Position numbers and translations under genes: made by a program. A stretch of 64,000 nucleotides of DNA from positions 1,533,154-1,597,153 of the forward strand of contig NC_079417.1 in NCBI RefSeq assembly GCF_026213295.1, given 5' to 3'. Source of the stretch: Gadus chalcogrammus. Taxonomy: Eukaryota; Chordata; Actinopteri; Gadiformes; Gadidae. Shown piece after piece: positions 1 to 12,000 of this stretch. Below the pieces are notes generated by a model, which was given only the letters and a program-made list of their open reading frames with translations, ran no database searches and was not told the DNA's origin. Numbering within the stretch: position 1 is the first letter of the stretch; every line of letters begins with the position of its first letter.

Positions 1-3000
1 AGCATTGTGTTGTTGGACCGACATTGTGTGTCTGACCGACCTTCTGCAGCCAGAGCTTGGAGCTGCTTCCAGGCTGGTTTGGCTCCGTCTATGTCAGGCA
101 GACAGACGGCCAGGCAGTAGGCTGTGATGGCCACAGCATAAGGCCTCTCCAGCTCCCCCACGTGGGAGAGGAGGTACGACGTCGAGCTGGCGATACTAGC
201 CACCTAAGGACCAAAATAAATTCAGAAGTTTATGGACGTAGAAGTACAGTGAAAAGACCTCAAACCAGAAAGCATGCATGGTTTCTGAACCAGTGCTAGC
301 AGCACCCCTAGGCGTCACTTGGGTAACTGCATGCACATTTCCTGGGCGGACAAATGTCCGACACTATTCCAGAATATCGGACACTAGGAATATCTTCCGG
401 ATGTTATTCACTAATAATTAAATAATCACCAAAAGTCCACATTTAAACGACAAACGACCCAAACTAAGTTGCTTCAATAAATTTGAAGGCTAATATATTT
501 ATTATATTAGCCTAGGCAAAAAAAACATGACGGACATTCTTCGCAAAAATGGTATACGGGTAAAAAATTATTAATTTGATAATTGCAATTCTTGCAGGCC
601 ACTTTTGGCGCAACTTCATGGCATGGAAGTGCTCCGCTGCTCGCGAAAAGTTGAAGTCTTTCAATCCCGGCCCAAGGCTCGATATGCGTATCAGCCTCGT
701 CACCTTTTCCTCAGCTAGGCGGTTTCTGATAGATGTTTTAATCCTGTTTTGAAGAGAAAAGGCTCGTTCCGCAGGAACACTGGACACGGGGATTGTACTG
801 GCGATTTTGGCCAGCTTTGCCCAGTCGGGAAAGATTTTTCGGCGAGCGCGTTCACGAGGATTTGTGCCGCGACAAATTCGCACGAGTTGAAATATTTCAA
901 CTTTGACGCGAATTTCGCGTGATGACAGCCAATCAGCGTTCAACAGCTTGGCCACTGAGTGACATGTGTATGCATGTGCGGGTGCAGTGGCGATCCTAGG
1001 TCCAGTTACGCCCCGGGCAAGATTGTTGACGGGGGGGGGGGGGTTGTGTCGTGAACCTACGGACTTCAGTGGGGGTTTCATTCCGTCTATACACGGCACC
1101 TTCTCAACGAACAGGTGTGCGCCTGCAGCAGGGGGCGCCAAAATCCCTATTCCCCACACAATGTCGTACTTCATTGATAACCGCTACGCAGCGCTTTTTT
1201 TTTTTATACTGCTCGTGGCGCCACCCATGTGATTTGCCGCCCCCCACAAATATGCCGCCCCGGGCAACTGCCCGGGTCGCCGTGCCTAAAACCGCCACTG
1301 TGCGGGTGCATTGCGCGCGTTCATGAATGCACGTTCGTGTTTGCCTCCCTGGTGACTTGGCCAGGAACCGCTACTGGTTTTCATATGCTACTGATTAATT
1401 CATACATAAATGTGAACTTCTTTCTTTTTTTTCTCGGACATGTGGGCCGTTTACATTTTATTTTACCGGCCATGCGTGCGTGCAATCGGCCAATGTCCGG
1501 CTATAGCCGGCTAACGTGTACACTGGGCTATATCTCTATATGCATATGTAGCTATATGGATAGCTGTGGCTCACCACATCGTTCTTCATGCTGTGTTCGA
1601 CGAATGGGATGGCGTGCTGCAGCGCCACGGCGATGAACGCCGTCATGGACATGTCCTTCCCAGCGCCTCTGATCCCCCCCTGCAGTGGAGGGAAGGGGGG
1701 GGGTCAGGAGAAGCACAGCTTTAAAGGGGACATATTGAACCCCCAGGTGAGGGTGGGATTAGCCGGTACAAGCCGTTTGGAAAATCTGCCTCTTCTGACA
1801 TCACAAGTCGGCGTGTCCACCTAGATGTATGACGGATAGATGAGCAACGTTTGCTAGTCTAGAGCCCGACCGATATATCGGCGGGCCGACATTAGCGGCC
1901 GATATTAGGCATTTTCCAAACTATCGGTATCGGGCGATTAATTAGTAATAAAAAAATTAATTAAAAAATGTTGGTTTCGGTTATTGTGTTTTTGTTATCA
2001 GAAGTTTAATACATTTTGATTTTGACTTTTCTGTTGTGACGATTAAACAAAAAAAATAAAGTTTATTTGCATTACCTTATTATTTTAGTGAGGACTCATA
2101 ATAACTACAAATAACCAATGTAATGGAAATCTGTTTATGTTTGGTTACGCGTTTCTGGAATTTCTTTTTTAAATATATATCGGCCGATATATCGGAGTAG
2201 GCTGGTAGACTGATCTATCCAGCACACATCTAGGTGGACACGCCTACTTGTGATGTCAGAAGAGGCACATTTTCAAAACGGCTTGTAACGGCTAATCACA
2301 CTCACACCTGGTGGTATAATATGTCTCCTTTAACCAACCATGTGTGAGTGGGCTCCTGAAACCAGCCTACATCGATCTCCCTGTGGTACACAGGGTGTGG
2401 GTCTGAGTAGGACCCATCCTGTTTCTGCACGGACATCAGGAACCGGACTGAAGTGCTGATGTCCTGATTGGACACGTCCCTGCGAATGTGACCCTGCGGG
2501 CTGCCTCCCCTTCCGGCCATCTGGCGATCCGCCAACAGAGACAGCACTTTCACAACAAGAGCGGTGAGCCTGTGGTCAAAACAGAACACGGTTACGGCCA
2601 GTGCTGCTGTTTAGCAGGAGCCAACCTGGGAAGATATTTACAACAATATGTAGATAGAATGCCTACCAATAACTTGATGGAATTGCAATCCATGCTCCAT
2701 AAGATCCATCAGCTTTTTTGAAAGTCAGAATTCTCGTCAAACCTGGAGAGAAAACATAATTGTTTAAATATTTGCGTGCAGGGCTTGCTCATGCTCGACT
2801 TTCTTCTCTTTGTTGACAACTGTTCAACCTCATGACATCATCATGACATCATCGTGACATCATCATGACAGCAACACGACATCATCATCATGACATCCTC
2901 ACGACTTCCTGGTTCAGACGTACTGACCCTCGTCAGTCCTCTGCAGAGCCAGGTCCCTGGAGCCGGCCGGCAGCTGGAACCACAGCTGGCTGAGGTCCAG

Positions 3001-6000
3001 GTAGCGCAGAGCCAGGACTGTCTGGGCCATCAGCTTCATGGTCTGCTCTGCACAGCCGCCAGGCAGCCTCAGAAGTCCGTTGACCCCTTCGGCCGACAGG
3101 AGGACCCTGGCACTGGACTCGCCGAACCCCGCCCCTGGGAATAGGACTCAGCTGTGACTTACTGAAATAAATAACTATCGTAATATAGTTCATTACTACG
3201 ACACAAGTGGGCTCAACACACACCTTCCATCTTGATGAATAGATTGGAGGAGGATCCGGGGACCGTCTCATTGGGTAGGTTTCCATCGATGCTGACAGGA
3301 GCCCCCCCTGAGCAGACAACAGCGCACCCATTGGTCGATCAGAAATGAAAGAGTCAATGATTAAACGTTTGAATTTGAAGTCTCACCTATCAAATCATAA
3401 TTATAAGTATTCTCCTTCGTCTTTTCTTCTCCTTCTGTCTACAAACAACATAAAAAAAGGGAGACACTCGTTGAACCTTTGACATTAAGAGTTGAAACTG
3501 CAAAGTAAACTCTTCATTGGTTAATTCCCATGAAGTAATGATAGCCAGAGAACCTTTCTTGAGCGCTTTCACCCAGACTACCAGTTCCATACCCATCTGC
3601 CCCCCATGAGAAACATGCACATTCAATCCGTTGACTTACCCAAACGTTCAGGCTCTTTTCAATGGCGTCGGGTTGCCACCCATTGATTATATCATAAAGG
3701 CGTATTTTGATGGGTATAGCGCCGCTTATCATGGGGACGGCAGCGAAGGTCACCAGCGTAGAGGACCCGCTCTCCACGCTGACCTTCACGAAGGCTTTGA
3801 ACGCGGAGAAGCCCGGGGAGCAAAGCCCGGGTGTCTGCTCCATGTGAACGGCTAGCTGGAACCACAGACCAGGGGACGGGGTGAGACCTACAGGCTGACT
3901 CCTACAGGCTGACTCCTACAGGCTGACTCCTACAGGCTGACTCCTACAGGCTGGGACCTACAGGTTCAGACCTACAGGTTCAGACCTACAGGCTGACTCC
4001 TACAGGCTGGGACCTATAGGCTGAGACCTACAGGCTGAGACCTACAGGCTGACTCCTACAGGCTGGGACCTACAGGCTGAGACCTACACAAGACCTATAG
4101 GCTGATATATACAGGCTGAGACATACACAAGACCTACAGGCTGAGACCTACACAAGACCTACAGGCTGAGACCTACAGGCTGACTCCTACAGGCTGGGAC
4201 TTATAGGCTGAGACCTACAAGCTGAGACCTACACAAGACCTACAGGCTGAGACCTACAGGTTCAATCCTACAGGCAGAGACCTACAGGCTGAGACCTACA
4301 GGTTCAGACCTACAGGCTGAGACCTACAGGCTGAGACCTACAGACAGAGACCAACAGGTTCAGACCTACAGACAGAGACCTACAGGCTGAGACCTACAGA
4401 CAGAGACCTACAGGTTCAGACGTACACCAGACCTACAGGTTCAGACGCACACCAGACCTACAGATTCAGACGTACACCAGACCTACATTAATGAGTTTTC
4501 GCATAAAGGCACCTGAAGGACTAAATAGTGGATGGAACCACTGAGATGTCCAGGAGCCCAACAGTCATCCAGATCTTTACCTGTACAGCAACAGGCCCAT
4601 AGTTGTAGATGACTGCCACAATGCTCAATTGTTCATATCTCCTGACCGAATAGGGCAGTCTCAGAGACACGAAGATGTTCTTAAAGGTTTTCAGCTCAAT
4701 TGGCTCAACCACGCAGAATCCTGCATGGGACACCAAGACAAAAGCTCATTCTCGACACACTGGCTTATATTAGAAATGGTAACTGGAAGGTAAGAAAGTC
4801 AGTGTTACCGTGAGTTGGAGATAGAATGACTGCCTGAATTTCCCAAGTGGTAATAGAATCCGGTAGAGATAATGTGTGTCTAAAAAGGTTTGCATTTGTT
4901 AATATTCCTTTTGTAATATTCCTATATATTTTTTTAAAAAAATACCAAAAAAATATAAAATATTGCATTACTTGTGTTTGTCATTGGCATAAAAATATGT
5001 AAATGCAAAACTTGGAGCAAAATTTCGACTGATCTTTTCGGCCATGCGGCCAATGAAATGTTCCTCAATATCCAGTAGACTGGAAGCTGGAGACAGAGGG
5101 AACAATATTACATCAATCAATTAATCAATCAATCACATACATTGAATGGTCCTTTGGTTGATACGACTTCTTTCTAACGTGCTTACCGTTGTCTTCCGCG
5201 GCACTCTTCCTCAGAGCCTCCCCCCGAATACAACACTTGAAGAAGATGTCGGCACACTGAGCCTCTGCGTTCATCTCGGTCAACCTCCTCCTCCTCTCCT
5301 CACAGGAGAAGTCCTGGTCACAGCACTGCTGGAGCTCTGAGCTCAGGTTCCCCTCTAAGGACAGAGGAGGTCCACTCACACCATGGGGCAGTTTCCTGAT
5401 TCACTGACTAATGACACATTTAGATTTACATTTACAATTAGGGCGTTTGGCAGACGCCTTAATCCAAAGCGACTAGCAATAAGTATGTATTTCCCCCAAG
5501 GATCAATAAAGTAAACGTCTATCTATCATTTGTGTAAGATACATACATTTGGACGTGTAACATACATAAGTGCATTGAGTGCCAGTACGTATAATAGGCC
5601 TATTCAACTAGCGGCCCGTTGCCCGAATACGGCCCTTCTTAATTCTGCAGGCAAGAGGTTGCCTGCAAACCAAAAAAAATTAAATATATATTTAAAAAAA
5701 AAAAAAGAGACAAATAGTTGCCTGCATATCAGGTTTGTGTGTGTAATACATGGTGTAATATGATAAATAAAAGGAATGCATGAAGGCAATGCAGAGTCTA
5801 GCTGAACTAATATGATATCATGCTATATATTTTGTGAATGTAGTTGTTGCCTTACTCATCTCCAGGAGCTCATGTCGGAGGTCCAAGGCCCGTCTGGAGC
5901 GCCGTGCAGCATGGGGTTTACACCTGGACCCTAGAGGAAGTGCTGAGGAATGACGCCCTTATTAGGTCATTGGAGCTTATACCGTACACACACTTTGAGG

Positions 6001-9000
6001 GAAGTATAAAGAGAGATTCTGAAGGATCACTTTGTACTCTCTCGGTCCAAGAGAGATGAGACACATACTAGACAGTATTACATGTGTGTCTCATGGAATA
6101 AACATTTTTGAAATATCGAATGCTATTATTATATTATTAATTATATTATATTTTATTAGGAGCGCTTCTTGCTTTCAATACCATTTGCTTTGGGTGTTGA
6201 ACCTGAAGACACAAAAGACAAGCCGGCCTCGGTGAAGATGGAGTCCTGGTCGGGCCCCCCTCGGTATGAGCAGCCCAGGTCGTAGGACTCCATGGCAGAG
6301 AACACCTGGGAGGTCAACCCAACTTTATTGATGAAGCTCTTCTCACACAAAACAGACTAAACCATTCGGTGAGGGGTTTTCACACGTAGTATGAGCATTG
6401 ATGCCATGACAAGCTGTTTATTGGTGTGGGTTGCACTGTGGTTGTGGACGCTGTATTTTGTAATTTGTGATTGGATGGTATTGCTATGTGGGCGGGGCTA
6501 GCTAAAGCAGGGCTATATATCAGTCCTTCCAGAAAAACGCGATTATGCGATTGCATAATTCAACGCATAATCAGCCAAAGTCTGCATATTCATGCGGGGG
6601 CCGCATTTTTTCAAATATGCCGCACTTTCACCCCATAAATAGCAGATTCCTGCGCGAAATATGTGCATTTTCATTGCAAAAAAGTCACATATATCTTAGC
6701 AGAAAGTTGAAAAATGTTGCGTTTACTTCACACAAGAGCAGCCATTTCCCCCTGTTGCCATGGGAACGTTATGAAGTGACGTAATTACACGACGTGAACG
6801 TCATCGAAAAGCTGCATTTTTCGCAAGTTCCCGCAATTTTTGCAAGTTCCCGCAATATCATCGCATAAAATTGCATAAATCTGCCGCATATTTCATTGCA
6901 TTTTTTAAGAAAATGTGTCGCATAATCAAGGATTTTTGGCCGCAATAATCATAAAAAACGCCACATTTTTCTGGAGGGACTGATCTATACACCATGCATG
7001 CCAAGCGTTTGGGGTTCAGATCTGGCTCCCTCTGGGGGACTGAGGCACTGTCTGAGCAGAGGGACCGTTCAGGGGTCAATGGAGTGATTCATGTTGGACG
7101 GTTTAGTGTTGCTGATCAATAATGTATAGGCTCTTCTAGTTCGGTCTCTCAGATGCATGTTTTGGCCACGCCCGGTCTACATCACAGCACTTTGTTGGCA
7201 GTGCTGGGATCCAGTGCTGGGATCCAGTGCTGGGATCCAGTGCTGGGATCCAGTGCTGGGATCCAGTGCTGGGATCCAGTGCTGGGATCCAGTGCTGGGA
7301 TCCAGTGGTGAAGAGCTTCATACTACAGACCAGGACAATGACCAGGACGACAAAGAAGATAGAGGGTGTGTGTGTGTAGGAGAGAGAGGGTGTGTGTGTA
7401 GGAGAGAGAGGGTGTGTGTGTAGGAGAGAGGGTGTGTGTGTAGGAGAGAGGGTGTGTGTGTAGGAGAGAGAGGGTGTGTGTGTAGGAGAGAGGGTGTGTG
7501 TGTAGGAGAGAGAGGGTGTGTGTGTAGGAGAGAGGGTGTGTGTGTAGGAGAGAGAGGGTGTGTGTGTGTAGGAGAGAGAGGGTGTGTGTGTAGGAGAGAG
7601 AGGGTGTGTGTGTGTGTGTGTGTGTGTAGGAGAGAGAGGGTGTGTGTGTAGGAGAGAGAGGGTGTGTGTGTGTAGGAGAGAGAGGGTGTGTGTGTGTAGG
7701 AGAGAGAGGGTGTGTGTGTAGGAGAGAGAGGGTGTGTGCGTGTGTGTGTGTGTTGGAGAGAGGGTGTGTGTGTTTGTGGCGGAGCGTGCGTGGCTACGTG
7801 CATGTGTGTATCTGTGCGTGCGTGTGGGAGTCTGGATGTAACCTGCTTGGCTGTCAGTCTGTTCCGTCGGTCCAGAGCGTACATGGCCTTGTCCACCACC
7901 AGCAGAGCCACCCTGGCCCTCCCCTTCACCTTCACCTCCAGCCCGATGGTCCCCCTGGGCGGGGAGGGGTTCATGGAGGGACTGACCTGCGTCCCAACAA
8001 CCAATCAGCACTCAGTCGTCCGTTGTGGTGAAGCTTATACAACATTGTTTCTGAGGTTCAAGACAGAAAGGTCCTCACTTTGACCGCCATCTCACACTCA
8101 TCGACCACGTCCACCCACACAGAGTCAGACACCAGGACGTCGTGCCGGTCGTAGTAGTAGCCAATCAGACGCAAGGAGGGCACCATCTGGGCAGTGATCC
8201 TGATCCCGGTGCCGCCCCGTCGGGACATTGCAACCACGGAGCCCTGATGCACCAGATCCCCGTGACTCAAGACCTGCAACACACGATTCACCCGACGGTC
8301 ATCTCAACCCTCGCTCTGCTGAAACATGGACGACGTTGTGTATGATGATGAAGAAGATGAAGATGATGATGATGATGATGATGAAAATGATGAAGATGAT
8401 GATGAAGATGATGATGACGATGACGATAGCTCACCAGGTAGTACACCAAACCATCTTTGGGACGACCGTTGATGGTGTTGAACGTGACGTCGAGCTGTTG
8501 GTTGACTTTGAACTTCCCGGTGGGAACGCTGACGTACAGGTAGTGCTGACTGGGCGAGGACATGGGCTTCAAAACCTTCTCCTGCGTCACGGTGCCGGCT
8601 CGGACCTGTTGCAAATGAACAAGATACAAAACTGCCATGTTGGGAAGTGGTTAATGAGAAGATATTGATGAAAACGATATCTTGGCACTCTTACGTTAAC
8701 AGTGATTTGTGCAGGAGGAGAAGCTGGGAGATTGAAGATGTGCACCGCTGCCCCCTCTTGGTTGGTGACCAGCGGTACGGTTTCCCCCCGGAGACTGAGC
8801 TCTACCGGGACCTCAGAGGCTGGAGAACCATCCGGAAGACGCAGGAGCACCTGACAACGGGAGGTCAAAGGTTATCTATCAATCATACTGATACAGGGAC
8901 AACAGATGTAAATTAGCCTTGTGGCTAGAATCTGGCTCAATTATATATTGTGCATTGTCCCTGTCAAATAAACGAAAAAATCAAAATAAATACTAGCCTA

Positions 9001-12000
9001 ATACTCATACTGATAAAAATGATATAATGTGATCATACTAATACAAATCATAATAATAACCATAAAAAATAATTATATTTATATATATACATTTTTGAAT
9101 TAGTATAACTAGGTATATGTGTCTTTAAAAATAAATATGAATAAAATAATTACATATTTTTTGTTCTTATTTTATATATATATGTAAATAAAAAAATACA
9201 CAAAATAACTCATAGTAAGGTGCTATAATAAATAGCAAACTTGTCATTACTTAACCCTTTGTTAATATTTCTTAATTGTTACTAAAATATCTATTTGGCA
9301 CAAGTTAATTATTGTTTCATCAATAATTTAATATTAATTGTTTGCATAACCCTAACCCTATCCCTAACTCACGACCCTAACCCTAACCCTAACACACGGC
9401 CCTAACCCAAACCCTAACACAAGACCCTAACCCTAACACACGGCCCTAACCCTAACCCTAAGACACTGCCCTAACCCTAACACTCGACCCTAACCTTAAC
9501 ACACGGCCCTAAACCTAACCCTAACCCTAACACACAGCCCTAACCCTAACCCTAACACACAGCCCTAACCCTAACCCTAACACATGACCATAACCCTAAC
9601 ACACGGCCCTAAACCTAACCCTAACACAAGGCCCTAACCCTTACCCTAACACACGACCCTAACCCTAAAACACGGCCCTAAACCTAACCCTAACATACGA
9701 GCCTAACCCTAACCCTAACACATTACCTTAACCCTAACACATGACCCTAACCCTAACCAGTGAGTCAGTGACACTCGGTGGTCAGTGAAAATAAACTATT
9801 AACTTGTGCCAAATAGATATTTCAGTAACAACTAACAAATATTATCAAAGGTTTAGGTAATAACTAGTTTGCTCTTAATTATGGCACCTTATTATAAAGT
9901 GTTACCAATATTTTTTAGGATTACATATTTTATAATTATAATATTGTATATACAATTACCTTTTTGGTATTAATATAATATAATATAATATAATAATTAA
10001 TGATAATTCATTATTAATTATTATTGTTATTTATATTATTTATACATATTTATATAAATATATACCTACTTACCACAATGTCTAATGGAGCTCCAGGAAT
10101 GAAATACGATCGAATTCGAGATAGGTCGATTTCATAAAGTCGAGAAACGATTGGAAGAGATATCTCCGCCTCCTGCATCTCTCTGCCTGCAAGCACATGA
10201 CCAGGATTAGCCCCGCCCCCAGCCCACAACCAACGCGTGCATGACTGTACATCGCCTCATTACTGTGTAAACGGCAAACGTACTCTGTTGTTCTGTGACC
10301 GACACGCTCATCACCAGTTCTGCACCCTCCTGCTCCAAGTAGGTGACGTTACACCCTTGGGTTGTAGCTGTGTCTTTAGCTCTTCAGCCCTGAGAGTCAC
10401 TGTGCCGACACCATCTTCAATCTGTCAAGAAAGAGGTTTGGGTTTTTACTTTATTTTAGTTGAAGTTGGTTTCTCATTCGCTTCCGAAAAAGCCTCCAGA
10501 CTCACTTGTTCAGAGTTCCCCTAGACTCTGCAAAGCCTCCCCCCTAACCCCCCGCCACTTCTATGGACATCCTCAGTGTACCGACAGCGATATATTGTTG
10601 TTTCTCTTTCCTCTGACAAATGTTCTTATTGTAAGTTTCCCCAGTTAACAACTTAGCTTGGTGCTCACCGAGCCAGTCTTCTCCAGTCCCCGGATCATCT
10701 GGGAGACTTTGAGGCACTCAGAGCCCTGCAGGCCGGCCACCCTGAACCAGGAGTGGAAGCTCCCAGCCACCGTCTCCCCGTACGAGTACCTGCGTGAAAG
10801 GTCGCTACTGTCAGACCACTGCCTAAGCTAAGGTCATTCATGTGCTCATAGCTTGATTAATCAGAACTCACTTGGCCGTCACCGTGAAGGTAAACGTCTC
10901 GCGCTCCAACAGAACGTAGCGTTCTTCTGAGTTTATGATCACCTCGAAACTTGGTAAAACTGCCGTTAAAAAACAACAGGTCACTTTTGCTAATGAAATG
11001 CATAAAGCTGAAACGCTGACAAGGTTAAGATAAATGTAAACGCTCACCAAATTTCTGGACCTGAAACTCCAGAGTAGCAGCATGTTTCTTATCTCCTTCA
11101 TAATGTGCAACAATTTTCCATGTACCCAGTCTTAAAAAGAAACCCATGAATGTAAAATAAATCAATGGAAAGAGGAATAAGGAGCTGTGGAACAGGTTAA
11201 ATGCCGTCATGCAGGTTTTATGATGGGCCTCCGTACCCAGCGACGCCAGGTAGGTACAGATCACCGCTGAACATACCACCAAACGGAGCCCGGAGCGAAT
11301 AGTCCAGGTTCAGACGGATCCCAGATGGGTTCTGTGAAAGATGAGAATCCATTCAAATCATGAAAAGTGCAACAGTCTTCGAAAGTCTCCTTAGAAGATC
11401 AGATTTGAGACGCATCACATCCCACAAAATACTCACAATGACGGATATTTCAATTACTTCCTCTGAGGGTCGCATGGTGTGGTCGAGTGCGAAGATCCTG
11501 TACTGGACTGGAAGTTAGATCATGTAAAACGCATGAATGAATAACGTGGGATGAGTAATATATCACGTACAAGAAGGATATAGTTCAGATTGAGTTGAAG
11601 AAGGGTGCTGGTGTTGTGCGGTCGGACCTTGATCTGATGGTTTGTACAGCGGTTGGTTGGTCTGGATGAAGAGGTGGCCCCTGTGCATGGACACCAGCAC
11701 GCGGGTCATCTTCCTCACTGGTGTCTCGGCCACCAGCAGAAGGTACGGATCGGACATAAACCGTGGCAGATTGGCCATCCTCTCCCTGTCTATCTGTACC
11801 AATCATGAATGAAATAGATGTTAAAATATACACTTTTAGGGTCAAACTTCAAATATGAAATATGTAAATGAAAAGCAACAGTTTTAGTCTAGATTATTGA
11901 GCCATGATTCAACAACGTATTGTATTCTATGTCTCGTCTATATTTTTGAGCTATTTCTAAACGTTTATTGTATTCTATATCTTCTCTACATTATTGAGCT

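Noticed and set aside
9350..9770. CCCTAA repeats read as a chromosome end
   Set aside because: The array is internal to a c4 intron with exons on both sides and is bounded by inverted arms.
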